Below, one piece after another: positions 25,436 through 34,549 of a stretch of 64,000 nt of DNA. Each line of letters opens with the position of its first letter. The first letter of the stretch is position 1. This DNA comes from UKL13-2 sp031431435 (GTDB lineage Bacteria > Pseudomonadota > Gammaproteobacteria > Burkholderiales > Usitatibacteraceae): NCBI GenBank assembly GCA_031431435.1, contig JANPDI010000155.1:1-64000 (forward strand), given 5' to 3'. Below the pieces are notes generated by a model that was not told where the DNA came from, did not search any database, and saw only the letters and a list, made by a program, of their open reading frames with translations. The translations under genes were made by a program, and so were the position numbers.

Positions 25436-26749
25436 ATGAATGATCTTTCCGCAAACACCGCTGCTGCGCCCCCGCCAATCACGGATGTTCCGGCCTACAT
25501 GCGCAGTGTCGGTGAATCGGCAAAGTTGGCGGCGCGGCATCTGGCCCGCGCCACCACGGCAGATAAAAATCGTGCGTTGACCGCCGCCGCCGACGCCATC
25601 CTTGCCGCGACGCCGGCGATCCTGGCGGCAAATGCGATCGACGTCAGGCAGGCAGGTGTCAATGGCCACGACGCGGCGTTTATCGACCGCCTGACACTGA
25701 CCGAAAAAAGTATTGCCGCCATGGCCGCGGGTGTTCGCCAAGTGGCGACGCTGGCGGATCCGGTGGGCGCCATCACCGGCCTGACACGCCAGCCAACCGG
25801 CATTGAAGTCGGCCGCATGCGCGTGCCACTCGGCGTCGTTGGCATGATCTATGAGTCACGCCCGAACGTCACCGCGGACGCCGCGGCACTCTGCCTGAAA
25901 AGTGGCAATGCCTGTATTTTGCGCGGCGGCTCCGAGTCGCTGTTTTCCAGCCGGGCGATTCACACCGCCATGCAGCAGGGCTTGATTGCGGCGTCTCTGC
26001 CCGAGACGGCGATTCAGCTGGTCCAAACCACCGACCGCGCCGCAGTGGGTGAAATGCTCAACATGCGCGGCGTGATCGACGTATTGATTCCGCGCGGCGG
26101 CAAGAGCCTGACTTCGCGTATTGCCGACAACGCGAAAGTGCCGGTGATCAAACACCTCGATGGTGTTTGCCATGTGTTTGTTGACGCCGACGCCGACCTC
26201 GATATGGCCGTCGCCATTGCCGACAACGCCAAAACCCAGCGTTATGCGCCGTGCAACACGATGGAAACACTATTGGTTGACCGTGTTGTGGCAAGTGTAT
26301 TTTTACCGCGAATTGCAGCCGTCTATCGCGACAAAAATGTCGACATGCGCGTATGTGCTGAGACGGCAACAATTCTTGCGGCCGCCGGCTTTTCAACCAC
26401 CGCGGCAACCGAGCAAGATTGGTTCACCGAATATCTGGCACCGATTATCGCCATCCGGGTGGTCGACGGATTGGATGCGGCCATGCAGCACATTGCCCAT
26501 TACGGCTCGTCGCATACCGATGCGATCATCACCGGGAATAATAATCATGCCGACCGGTTTTTACGTGAAGTTGATTCGGCATCAGTCATGGTCAACGCAT
26601 CGACGCGTTTTGCCGATGGTTTCGAGTTCGGGCTGGGCGCGGAGATCGGCATTTCGACCGACAAGCTGCACGCGCGCGGCCCGGTCGGACTCGAAGGTCT
26701 GACGTCGCAAAAATGGGTGGTCATCGGCCATGGTGAAGTGCGCAATTGA
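25436..26749 (+). CDS. proA: Gamma-glutamyl phosphate reductase
   Basis: A 437-residue NADPH-dependent aldehyde-dehydrogenase-type enzyme that reduces gamma-glutamyl phosphate to glutamate semialdehyde for proline synthesis. Characteristic sequences are RMRVPLGVVGMIYESRPNVT, LCLKSGNACILRGGSES, VIPRGGKSL, VPVIKHLDGVCHVF and the catalytic-cysteine region AKTQRYAPCNTMETLLVD. The ATG at 25436 is chosen over a TTG at 25418. The partner proB is not in this window, while proC lies at 34550-35404. It is embedded in the leuS-rng operon, as is common in betaproteobacteria. Confidence 0.96.
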   Translation: MNDLSANTAAAPPPITDVPAYMRSVGESAKLAARHLARATTADKNRALTAAADAILAATPAILAANAIDVRQAGVNGHDAAFIDRLTLTEKSIAAMAAGVRQVATLADPVGAITGLTRQPTGIEVGRMRVPLGVVGMIYESRPNVTADAAALCLKSGNACILRGGSESLFSSRAIHTAMQQGLIAASLPETAIQLVQTTDRAAVGEMLNMRGVIDVLIPRGGKSLTSRIADNAKVPVIKHLDGVCHVFVDADADLDMAVAIADNAKTQRYAPCNTMETLLVDRVVASVFLPRIAAVYRDKNVDMRVCAETATILAAAGFSTTAATEQDWFTEYLAPIIAIRVVDGLDAAMQHIAHYGSSHTDAIITGNNNHADRFLREVDSASVMVNASTRFADGFEFGLGAEIGISTDKLHARGPVGLEGLTSQKWVVIGHGEVRN

Positions 26750-26783
26750 TGTTGGTTGATCGACGCCGCAGGTCTTTATCCTG

Positions 26784-27293
26784 ATGTCCGGACAGACAAT
26801 ATTGATCGCGTGCGCCGGCGGCACGGTCACCCTGCCGGGCATGCCGTTACTGGACCGGTTCGACGGCGGTCATTTGTGGGTCAATCCGCCGCGTGAAGTT
26901 TGGGAACGTTCGGAACTCACACCGCTTGAACTGACCCACTGGAGTTTTTTGGTTGCCGCAACCGCGCAAGCGATGCTGCATACCCTGCCGCAGCTTGAAG
27001 GCGGCTGCATCAACTATTGGGAGGCTGGCAATTGGGCATTGAACAACGATGCCGTGCCGGTTGGCCCAAAAGACCCAAAACAATCACGCAAAGTTCACAT
27101 GCACCTGCTAGGCCGTAGTCGACACGCAACACACCCGGATTGGGGTTGGGGTGAGTCGCCGCGTTTTCCCGACTATGTTGCTTCAACGCAATGGGCGGCG
27201 GGCTTTTCTCCGCTCAATACCGTGGAATGTGCACGAATTGCCGCGCACACCATCGTCGTACTGCGCGACAAATACGCTATGACTGTCAACTGA
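26784..27293 (+). CDS. Conserved hypothetical protein with HxH motif in the nadD operon
   Basis: A 169-residue soluble protein without a firm family name. It holds a stretch resembling HIT-like proteins: GGCINYWEAGNWALNND followed by KVHMHLLGRSRHA. The H-M-H pair could correspond to the His motif of that superfamily, although the third histidine is absent; this is a suggestion only. Many tryptophans and a conserved-looking WGWGESPRFPDY follow. The stop overlaps the nadD start (TGATG), so the two are translationally coupled. Its place between proA and nadD suggests a nucleotide or cofactor role, but that is inference from context. Confidence 0.55.
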   Translation: MSGQTILIACAGGTVTLPGMPLLDRFDGGHLWVNPPREVWERSELTPLELTHWSFLVAATAQAMLHTLPQLEGGCINYWEAGNWALNNDAVPVGPKDPKQSRKVHMHLLGRSRHATHPDWGWGESPRFPDYVASTQWAAGFSPLNTVECARIAAHTIVVLRDKYAMTVN

Positions 27294-27883
27294 TGGCCAC
27301 GCCATCAACGATACTGCTCTTTGGCGGAACATTTGATCCGGTACACAACGGCCACGTTGCCATGTTTAATGCCGTCAACGACAACATCAAGCCGGCGCAG
27401 GCCCTGATCATTCCCGCCGGTTCGCCCTGGCAAAAGGGCCGGTTGCCATTTGCCGCGGCGGCCGACCGGATTGCGATGTTGGCGCTGGCACTGCCGACCG
27501 CCACGATTGACAACCGCGAGCTTACGCGGGACGGCCCGACCTACACGGTTGATACGCTACGTTCGCTGCGGGCTGACTATCGTAATGCCAACCTGCTCTG
27601 GCTGATCGGATCGGACAGTTTTTCCGGCCTGGATTCCTGGCACGATGCCGTGGCGATGGCGGCGATGGTTACCTTCGTGGTGGTGCGGCGCGCCCATGCA
27701 GTCGTGATACCGCCACGCGGGAATTTTGTATTTCGCGAGGTGGTGTGCGCACCACCACCGGTATCATCAACCGATATCCGCAACCGGCTCTCACGCAGCG
27801 AATCGATTCGTGGTTTGGTTCCCGATGCGGTTTGCGACTATATTCAGCAGCATAGGCTGTACAACACAAAACTGAACCCCTGA
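27293..27883 (+). CDS. nadD: Nicotinate-nucleotide adenylyltransferase
   Basis: A 196-residue enzyme that joins ATP and nicotinate mononucleotide to form deamido-NAD. The nucleotidyltransferase signature is at the N-terminus: ILLFGGTFDPVHNGHVAMF, with the HxGH motif as HNGH. The C-terminal SSTDIRNRL (the SSTxIR motif) and DAVCDYIQQHRLY are typical. The start at 27293 overlaps the upstream stop; an in-frame ATG-like start at 27191 would only lengthen the overlap. rsfS follows after ten bases. The pair nadD-rsfS is conserved across bacteria. Confidence 0.95.
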   Translation: MATPSTILLFGGTFDPVHNGHVAMFNAVNDNIKPAQALIIPAGSPWQKGRLPFAAAADRIAMLALALPTATIDNRELTRDGPTYTVDTLRSLRADYRNANLLWLIGSDSFSGLDSWHDAVAMAAMVTFVVVRRAHAVVIPPRGNFVFREVVCAPPPVSSTDIRNRLSRSESIRGLVPDAVCDYIQQHRLYNTKLNP

Positions 27884-27893
27884 GGAGAACCTT

Positions 27894-28763
27894 CTGGCCA
27901 CAACATCCAAACCAAAAACCCTGCTCGACATCATTATTGACGCACTCGAGGATATCAAGGCAAAAGACATTCGTGTGCTTGATGTCGCCAAGATCACCGC
28001 GGTATCGGATTTTCTTGCCATTGCCAGCGGCGACTCGTCGCGTCAAACCAAGGCGCTGGCGAGCAACGTGATGGACAAAGTTCGTGAAGCGGGTTTTGGC
28101 GTCTATGGTACCGAGGGCGGTGCCACCGGTGAATGGGTGTTGGTCGATTGCGGCGACGTGGTCGTGCATATCATGCAGCCGGCCATTCGTGAGTATTACA
28201 AACTCGAAGAACTGTACCAGGAAGGCAAGTTGATTTTCCCGCTGCCTAAACCGGTCAGGGCGAAAAAAGTGCCCGCCATCAACGTTGCCAAACCGGCTGC
28301 CAAGCCGCGCGCGAAGTCAAAGGTAAAAGTGGTCGCCAAGAAAACGGTTGCAATCAAAAAGCCGACGGTCAAAAAAGTGGCGGTAAAAAAGACACCCGCG
28401 AAACCGGTCGTCAAAAAACCAACCGTTGCCGGCAAAGCTGTCAAGGTTGTGAAGGTTGCAAAGGCAACCAAAATAACAAAGGTGGCAAAAGTCGCCAAGG
28501 TCGCCAAAATTGCCAAGGTCGCGAAAGTGGTAAAGGTCGCCAAGGTGGTCAAAAAAATCGCCGTGAAAAAGGCGGTCGCAAAAGGTGCGGTGACCAAACG
28601 TGTCGCCAAAAAAGTGGTGGCCGCCGTGACTAAAGTTGCCAAAAAAGTTGCCAAAAAGCCGGCCGCCAAGGTGCCGGCGAAGTCCCGATCCACCGTCAAA
28701 AAAACGATTGCCGCAAAGCCGAAGGCGGCGAAGCCCGCCGGAAAAACGACAAAGAAAAAGTAG
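27894..28763 (+). CDS. rsfS: Ribosomal silencing factor RsfS with long lysine-rich tail; apparent CTG start
   Basis: RsfS binds ribosomal protein uL14 and keeps the subunits apart in starvation. Residues 1 to about 118 are the RsfS domain: LLDIIIDALEDIKAKDIRVLDV, SDFLAIASGDSSRQTKALA, GGATGEWVLVDCGDVVVHIM and YYKLEELY. The conserved first helix begins before the first ATG, GTG or TTG; the only plausible start is CTG at 27894, six bases after GAGGAG. A GTG at 27975 would cut off the first helix. After the domain come about 170 residues of Lys, Ala and Val with repeats of KVAK and KVVK, like the tails of histone H1-like bacterial proteins. Betaproteobacterial RsfS often has a basic tail, but this one is longer than the domain itself. 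It probably binds nucleic acid. Confidence 0.85.
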   Translation: MATTSKPKTLLDIIIDALEDIKAKDIRVLDVAKITAVSDFLAIASGDSSRQTKALASNVMDKVREAGFGVYGTEGGATGEWVLVDCGDVVVHIMQPAIREYYKLEELYQEGKLIFPLPKPVRAKKVPAINVAKPAAKPRAKSKVKVVAKKTVAIKKPTVKKVAVKKTPAKPVVKKPTVAGKAVKVVKVAKATKITKVAKVAKVAKIAKVAKVVKVAKVVKKIAVKKAVAKGAVTKRVAKKVVAAVTKVAKKVAKKPAAKVPAKSRSTVKKTIAAKPKAAKPAGKTTKKK

Positions 28764-28805
28764 TACATCGTGAAGGTTGCCCGACAAACACAAGATCCGT
28801 TTATT

Positions 28806-28845
28806 GGCGGTCGTTTTCAGGTCTTTTTGCCTGAAAAAGCCCGTC
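28806..28845. repeat. Dispersed palindromic repeat, copy 1
   Basis: GGCGGTCGTTTTCAGG, a T-rich loop and CCTGAAAAAGCCCGTC make a hairpin between rsfS and rlmH. The first arm recurs inverted at 39918-39933 and, slightly changed, at 47528-47566. All three lie between genes, like REP elements. Confidence 0.6.
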
Positions 28846-28891
28846 AATACTGGTGTTTATTGTTTGGCGATATCACTTTTTGTGTTTTCGG

Positions 28892-29359
28892 GTGAAGATT
28901 CATATTGTTGCGCTTGGTCACAAGATGCCCGGCTGGGTGACCGCCGGCGTCGAGGAATATACAAAACGTATGCCGGTCGAAGCACGCGTCGAAATCATTG
29001 AACTAAAGCCTGAGGATCGCGCCAGTCGCACAACCGGGCAGGTATTGGCACGTGAGGCACAACGGATCGAAGCGGCCATCCCCAGGAATGCCCTGCGCAT
29101 TGTTTGTGACGAGCGCGGAAAGGCGCTTTCCACGCCGTTGCTGGCGCAGTGGCTGCGTGACTGGATGGCCGATGGCAACAGCCCGTGTTTTTTGATTGGC
29201 AGTGCCGACGGTCTGGCACCGGCGGTCAAATCGAGCGCAACCCATACCGTCGCCTTGTCCGGCTGCGTGTTGCCGCACGGCATGGTTCGTATCATGCTGG
29301 CCGAGCAACTCTACCGGGCGTGGTCAATGCTGCATAATCACCCTTATCACCGCGAATAG
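28892..29359 (+). CDS. rlmH: 23S rRNA (pseudouridine1915-N3)-methyltransferase
   Basis: A 155-residue SPOUT-class methyltransferase that methylates pseudouridine 1915 in helix 69 of 23S rRNA. The N-terminus VKIHIVALGHKMPGWVTAGVEEYTKRMP and the C-terminus LPHGMVRIMLAEQLYRAWSMLHNHPYHRE are diagnostic, with FLIGSADGLAP (usually GGADGL) between as the SAM-binding loop. The start is GTG at 28892, since homologues begin at this residue; a longer in-frame opening lacks support. It follows rsfS after 128 bases holding a palindromic repeat, so the operon has an inserted structure here. Confidence 0.95.
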   Translation: MKIHIVALGHKMPGWVTAGVEEYTKRMPVEARVEIIELKPEDRASRTTGQVLAREAQRIEAAIPRNALRIVCDERGKALSTPLLAQWLRDWMADGNSPCFLIGSADGLAPAVKSSATHTVALSGCVLPHGMVRIMLAEQLYRAWSMLHNHPYHRE

Positions 29360-29418
29360 ACGCGTCCACCAACACCACGCCGGCAACAACCGCATTTGTG
29401 CGGGAAAATAACCATCCC

Positions 29419-30033
29419 ATGCAACCGACCTCCAACATTGTCTACCTTGCTTCCAAAAGCCCGCGCCGCCGCGAGTTGTTAAAACAAATCGGCGTGCAAT
29501 ACGAGCTATTGTTGATTCGTGAGGCGGCACCACGCGTTGACGTTGATGAGTCACCACGCCAGGACGAAACGCCGCACGCTTATGTCGAGCGGGTTGTGAA
29601 GCTGAAAACCGAAACAGCGCTGCGGGTGATGCGCGAGCGCAAGCTGCCAGCGCGTCCGATTCTGACCGCTGACACCACCGTCTCAATTGAAGACACAATT
29701 CTGGGCAAGCCCGCCACACGCGAAGAGGCCGGCGCCATGTTACGCCGGCTGTCAGGCCAGACTCATCAAGTGCTGACGGCGGTGATGGTCACCAGCGAGG
29801 ACAATCAATTCAAGGCGCTGACGACCAGTTTTGTCACGTTTGCCAATTTGCCCGATGACGAAATACGCCGCTATGTCGATACTGGTGAATCCATGGACAA
29901 GGCCGGCGCTTATGGTGTGCAGGGTCGCGCCGCACGATTTATCGCAAAATTGTCCGGCAGTTATTCCGGTGTGGTGGGCTTGCCATTGTTTGAAACAGCC
30001 GGTCTGCTCAAACAAGCCGGCATCCAGGTCTGA
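29419..30033 (+). CDS. maf: Maf-family nucleotide pyrophosphatase
   Basis: A 204-residue Maf protein of the YhdE type, which hydrolyses dTTP, UTP and some modified nucleotides. The motifs are YLASKSPRRRELLKQIGV at the start, ILTADTTVSIEDTILGKP, the loop LRRLSGQTHQVLTAV and DKAGAYGVQGRAARFI, SGSYSGVVGLPL. These give the Maf signature S-R-R, E/D-T and KAGAYGIQG. The ATG at 29419 fits homologues better than the codon seven residues upstream. It sits between rlmH and rng, the usual order. Confidence 0.93.
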   Translation: MQPTSNIVYLASKSPRRRELLKQIGVQYELLLIREAAPRVDVDESPRQDETPHAYVERVVKLKTETALRVMRERKLPARPILTADTTVSIEDTILGKPATREEAGAMLRRLSGQTHQVLTAVMVTSEDNQFKALTTSFVTFANLPDDEIRRYVDTGESMDKAGAYGVQGRAARFIAKLSGSYSGVVGLPLFETAGLLKQAGIQV

Positions 30034-30060
30034 TCGACACCGCTTCCCCCTCCGACCATC

Positions 30061-31554
30061 ATGAACGAACAAATTCTGATCAACGTCACGCCACAGGAAA
30101 CCCGTGTGGCCGTCATGGAGCATGGTGCCGTGCAAGAGCTGCACGTCGAGCGCGCCTCGAACCGCGGGCTGGTCGGCAATATTTACCTCGGGCGGGTCGG
30201 GCGCGTGCTTCCCGGTATGCAATCCGCATTTATCGAAATTGGACTGGCGCGCGCGGCATTTTTGCACGTCGCCGACATCTGGGCCGGGCAAAAAACTGCG
30301 GAAGCAAACAACGGTCACCCGAATAATGGCGGCAAGGGGTCTGAACAAAAGCCCATTGAGAAGTTATTGCAGGAGGGCCAAACGCTGGTTGTGCAGGTGA
30401 TCAAAGACCCGATCGGCTCAAAAGGGGCGCGCCTGTCGACACAAATTTCGATCGCGGGGCGTTTGCTGGTTTATTTGCCGGGTGATCACCATATCGGTAT
30501 TTCGCAGCGGATTGAGGACGAGGCCGAACGCGAACAGTTGCGCGAAAAAGTGCACGCGCTGATGCCCGAGGGTGAGGCCGGTGGCTTTATTGTGCGCACC
30601 GTTGCCGAAACGGCAACCGACGAAGAGCTCAACGCCGACATTGAATACCTGATCAAGTTATGGCGCGGCATCATCAGCGCATCCGTCACCGCGGCGCCGC
30701 AGGCGCTGCTTTATCAGGACCTTGACCTGAGCCACCGCGTATTGCGCGATCTGGTGACCGCCGATACCGAACGCATCATTGTCGACTCACGCGAAACCCA
30801 CGCCAGAATGCGTGAGTTTGCCCAACACTACACGCGTCGTTCGGTCGCGGTATTGGAACATTACGCAGGCGAGTTGCCGTTGCTCGATCTGTTTGGCGCC
30901 GAGGACGAAATCGAAAAGGCGCTGCACCGACGCGTAGAACTCAAGTCCGGTGGCTACGTGATCGTTGATCAGACCGAGGCGCTGACGACCATCGACGTCA
31001 ACACCGGCGCATTCGTTTCGGGACGCAGTTTCGACGACACCATTTTCAAGACCAATCTGGAAGCGGCGCAAACCATTGCGCGCCAGCTGCGATTGCGCAA
31101 CCTCGGCGGCATCATCATTGTTGATTTTATCGACATGGATACCGACGGTCACAAACAGGCGGTGCTGGCGGAACTCAACAAATCGATGCAGCGTGACCGC
31201 ACCCGTTGGTCGATCAGCGGCTTTTCGCAACTGGGGCTGGTCGAAATGACCCGTAAGCGCACCCGCGAGAGTCTGGCGCACATATTGTGCGAGCCGTGCC
31301 CGACCTGCAGCGCGCGCGGGGAAATTAAAAGCGCGCAAACGGTTTGTTATGAAATATTGCGCGAGGTCACGCGGTCGGCAAAAAGTTTTGATGCCAAGGA
31401 ATACCGGATTCTGGCGGCACAAACGGTCATCGACCGCTTTCTCGATGAAGAATCACAATCGATGGCCATGCTGGAGGACTTCATCGGCAAGCCGATCATG
31501 TTGTCGGTCGAGACCGCCTACACACAGGAGCAATACGACGTAATCCTGGTTTGA
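30061..31554 (+). CDS. rng: Ribonuclease G
   Basis: A 497-residue endoribonuclease of the RNase E/G family that matures the 5' end of 16S rRNA and degrades mRNA. An S1 domain lies near the N-terminus (NIYLGRVGRVLPGMQSAFIEIG). The catalytic site is LTTIDVNTGAFVSG and GGIIIVDFIDMD, which hold the two metal-binding aspartates. The zinc-link region CEPCPTCSARG follows. The length, and the absence of the long C-terminal scaffold, assign it to RNase G. It is the last gene of the operon that begins with leuS, and it converges on the dynamin-like gene 24 bases away; no terminator hairpin is obvious. Confidence 0.95.
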   Translation: MNEQILINVTPQETRVAVMEHGAVQELHVERASNRGLVGNIYLGRVGRVLPGMQSAFIEIGLARAAFLHVADIWAGQKTAEANNGHPNNGGKGSEQKPIEKLLQEGQTLVVQVIKDPIGSKGARLSTQISIAGRLLVYLPGDHHIGISQRIEDEAEREQLREKVHALMPEGEAGGFIVRTVAETATDEELNADIEYLIKLWRGIISASVTAAPQALLYQDLDLSHRVLRDLVTADTERIIVDSRETHARMREFAQHYTRRSVAVLEHYAGELPLLDLFGAEDEIEKALHRRVELKSGGYVIVDQTEALTTIDVNTGAFVSGRSFDDTIFKTNLEAAQTIARQLRLRNLGGIIIVDFIDMDTDGHKQAVLAELNKSMQRDRTRWSISGFSQLGLVEMTRKRTRESLAHILCEPCPTCSARGEIKSAQTVCYEILREVTRSAKSFDAKEYRILAAQTVIDRFLDEESQSMAMLEDFIGKPIMLSVETAYTQEQYDVILV

Positions 31555-31578
31555 CGACCCCGCAGGCGGATGGTGTGG

Positions 31579-33720
31579 CTACCGCAGTGAACTGAGGTCA
31601 ATTTGTATGGTCGCCCCGGCATGGTCTGCCGTGTCGGTCGGCCGGCTGAGGGTGGTTGATTTGACCGTTTGATCAAACGCCGCAGGCTGAATGGCGTCGG
31701 CGTCCGCGGTCTCGGGCGTGGCACTGACCCGCATCGTTTTGAGATAGTCGTCATTGGCACCCGGTGCCTGGGGTGGTGCGGCGGCCTGTGACGGCGACGG
31801 CAGCGCGCCCTCACGAACTTTGCGGATCAGTCCGGAAATAATCATGATCTGCTTTTGTGTATCGATGATTTGGGCATTCAGCTTGGCCAGCTCCTCGTTG
31901 ATGCTGGCGCCACGTTCATTGATTTTTTGCAGCGATGCCAGTCGCGCTTCGAGTTGCACTTTGTGGTCGCGAATCTGGGTTTCAAGCGGCAGCGGCACTT
32001 CCATGATCCAACGCTCGGTATTGCGGCGCGCCTCGTTAAAAATGTGTCTTGATTGTTCGACCAACTGGCGCCAGAAACGCCGCACCATATAACGTTTTTC
32101 GGTGATGACAATGTTGACCGGGTCTTTACAAAAATGCTCGGTTTCGTGAATCAACAATGCCAGCTTTGCGTGTGGCAACTCAAAATCGAGTTTCGGAAAC
32201 GCCATGTCGGCAAAGCCAAAGCGTTCCCGAAACGTGTTGTAGACACCCTCCATCAAACGGCGGATATCCTCGCCGGACATCCTGACGCTCTCAAAATCGT
32301 CGCCGATCAGCCGGATCAATTCGCGCATGCCGCGTGTCAGGCCGTGTGTGGTCCAGGAATCATCCATCGCCTGCCGGCTTTTTGCACACAACACGTCCAG
32401 CCGCGTCGGGTTAAACGCATCCAGCACCAGATTTTTCTTGTGGTTAAACGTGGTGCGTTGTGTTTTGTATTCGGTCAGTGCGGCGTTGTAGGCCTGTTTC
32501 TCCTGGCTGACTTTTTGCCACAGCTTGGCAACCAGATCCTTGCTTCTGCCCTGCAGGCCGGACAACTCCTGCGACTGGGTCTGCAGATTCTCGTATTTGC
32601 CGACCACACTCTTGTGGCTGGCCAGCATCATGGTGCCGATTTCGCTGGTGACCGCTTTGGCGAGGAGCTGGCGTTTGATCGGAATGATCTCGTCGGCAAG
32701 ATAGCGCTCGAGTCGCTCGATGCCGGAGTGTTCAACCTGGCCCCGATCGCCCTTGATGCGACCGACCAACGCCTCCTTGGCTGAAATGGCAAAAATTCTA
32801 TCCATCGGCAAACCCAGCTGCTGGGAGGTGGTTTCCATCATGCGCTGCATACCCGCGACGATTTCCGGCTCCGTTTTGAGCTCATCCCGCATCAGGTCGA
32901 TCTTATTCAGCACCGCGATTTTGGCGGGCAGGCTTGACCTGACATAACGATCCCAGATTTCCAGATCGCTTTTTGTCACACCCGTGTCAATGCCCAGCAG
33001 AAACAATACGGCGTGCGCGCTCGGCACCGTCGACAGCGTTAATTCGGGCTCCAGACCAAGCGCATTGAGACCCGGCGTATCAAGAACAGACAGGCCGTTG
33101 GTCAACAATGGGTGCGGGTAGTTGATGATTGCGTAACGCCACGCCGGTACATCAACGATGTCGTCTTCATTCGGGCCGGTTCCGTCGTCGAACATCGGGA
33201 TCAGTCCCATCATGCGGGCATCGAGCGCATACACACGCTTGGTGTCGGCGAGCGCCGACAGGGCCTGCTTCATTTGTGCCGGGTCATCGGTGTTCAGGCG
33301 AATTTTCGACCATTCAACCGGCATGTTCTTGAGCTGCGAAATGGACTCGTCGCGATAACGCGTTTCGACCGACAAAAGCTTGAGATACGGCTCTTCATTC
33401 GGGTCGTGGAACAACTCGGTCGGGCACATGGTGGTGCGACCGACATCCGATGGCAGCAGCCGCTCTTTGAAACTCGAGAAAAACAACGCGTTAATCAGCT
33501 CCGACTTGCCACGCGAAAACTCGGCAAGAAAGGCGAGCATTAAACGCCCGTTGTTAAGCGTTTCGAGCAGGTCGTAAAAACGGATCGACTGCTGTACATC
33601 GAGCTGATTGGTGCGCTCCAGCCAGTCGTGGTAATCATGCACCGCGCGCGCCACATCGGTTCGCCAGGCGTTATATCGTACGGCTTCTGCCTCAAACTGG
33701 TTCTCGATGGTTTCAGCCAT
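31579..33720 (-). CDS. Dynamin-like GTPase
   Basis: A 713-residue dynamin-superfamily protein. The G1 loop is in FLAEFSRGKSELINALFFS; a threonine-rich G2 follows (VGRTTMCPTELF), then G3 DTPGLNALGLEP and G4 VLNKIDLM. Long helical regions after the GTPase part (about residues 350-640) are predicted to form the stalk, with coiled-coil segments such as IRDHKVQLEARLASLQKI. The C-terminal 70 residues are low in complexity. There is no clear membrane span, so it probably binds membranes peripherally. Bacterial dynamins remodel or protect membranes, but the task of this one is unknown. It stands as a single gene. Confidence 0.85.
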   Translation of the reverse strand: MAETIENQFEAEAVRYNAWRTDVARAVHDYHDWLERTNQLDVQQSIRFYDLLETLNNGRLMLAFLAEFSRGKSELINALFFSSFKERLLPSDVGRTTMCPTELFHDPNEEPYLKLLSVETRYRDESISQLKNMPVEWSKIRLNTDDPAQMKQALSALADTKRVYALDARMMGLIPMFDDGTGPNEDDIVDVPAWRYAIINYPHPLLTNGLSVLDTPGLNALGLEPELTLSTVPSAHAVLFLLGIDTGVTKSDLEIWDRYVRSSLPAKIAVLNKIDLMRDELKTEPEIVAGMQRMMETTSQQLGLPMDRIFAISAKEALVGRIKGDRGQVEHSGIERLERYLADEIIPIKRQLLAKAVTSEIGTMMLASHKSVVGKYENLQTQSQELSGLQGRSKDLVAKLWQKVSQEKQAYNAALTEYKTQRTTFNHKKNLVLDAFNPTRLDVLCAKSRQAMDDSWTTHGLTRGMRELIRLIGDDFESVRMSGEDIRRLMEGVYNTFRERFGFADMAFPKLDFELPHAKLALLIHETEHFCKDPVNIVITEKRYMVRRFWRQLVEQSRHIFNEARRNTERWIMEVPLPLETQIRDHKVQLEARLASLQKINERGASINEELAKLNAQIIDTQKQIMIISGLIRKVREGALPSPSQAAAPPQAPGANDDYLKTMRVSATPETADADAIQPAAFDQTVKSTTLSRPTDTADHAGATIQIDLSSLR

Positions 33721-33926
33721 TTTGTTTGCTGGTTATTTTGCGGCTTCAGGGTGACGTGTTTGTCGCGCTGCAAAACCCAGCATGGCGATTCTGCGGGCGC
33801 GACGTGTATGAGTCCGATATCTTACCTTTGTTCGCGGGGTGATGCCATGCCGGCAGCCATGCGTATGTCACTTTGCCCGCATATACAACTGTTCAATCTG
33901 CCCGCGGCACAAACCAACGCGCCGGT

Positions 33927-34535
33927 CTAGGCGCCGGCGCCGCCGGACCGGGCCACCATGCGTATTGCTTCCCCGCCCAGATAGGCAACGGGACCGATCA
34001 GCACCACCTGCAGCAAAATAATGGCAAAAAGCGGGGCCAGATCGACGCCGCCAATCAGCGGGATAAAGCGTTGCAGTGGTCGCAGCAGGGGCCGGGTCAA
34101 CATGGTAAAAAACGGCTGCATCGGATGGTAGGGGTTCAGCCACGACAACACCGCCTGAATGATCATCAGGCCGATGAACAAATAGATCGATAGTTTTGCC
34201 ACCTCGACGGCACCATAAAACAGCAATGCCGGCCAGAAGGCCGGGTGGGCAACATCGGCCCCGCCGAGCAACGCAAACACCGCGAGCGCCAGCAGCGTGG
34301 CGGCAAACCAGGCGATCAAAAACGCCGCCAGATCAAACTTGCCGAGACTCGGAATCAAGCGCCGCGCCGGCAGCACCGCCCAATCAGTCAGCGCCATGAT
34401 GAAATCCGCCAGCGGGTTGCCGGCACGGGCACGGAATGGCGCCCGCACCGCCTGCGAAAAAAACCGCAATAGCACCGCCAGGATCCACAACTGTCCAAGC
34501 GTTTCGAGAATAAATTTGAGTACGTTGGCCGCCAT
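33927..34535 (-). CDS. yggT: YggT-family membrane protein
   Basis: A 202-residue integral membrane protein with two YggT repeats. Repeat 1 is around LETLGQLWILAVLLRFFSQAVRAPFRARAGNPLADFI; repeat 2 around YLFIGLMIIQAVLSWLNPYHPMQPFFTMLTRPLLRPLQRFIP. The pattern of proline-rich PLLRPLQRFIP after a hydrophobic stretch is typical. Family members are linked to osmotic tolerance and to PII-dependent or cell-division factors in some organisms, but the function is not settled. It follows proC by 14 bases in the order yggS-proC-yggT, common in proteobacteria. Confidence 0.9.
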   Translation of the reverse strand: MAANVLKFILETLGQLWILAVLLRFFSQAVRAPFRARAGNPLADFIMALTDWAVLPARRLIPSLGKFDLAAFLIAWFAATLLALAVFALLGGADVAHPAFWPALLFYGAVEVAKLSIYLFIGLMIIQAVLSWLNPYHPMQPFFTMLTRPLLRPLQRFIPLIGGVDLAPLFAIILLQVVLIGPVAYLGGEAIRMVARSGGAGA

Positions 34536-34549
34536 GTTACCCGTCCGTC

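Noticed and set aside
28196..28768. 190-codon antisense open frame opposite the RsfS tail
   Set aside because: It is rich in Phe, Leu and Thr only because it mirrors Lys/Val/Ala repeats; no ribosome-binding site or domain.
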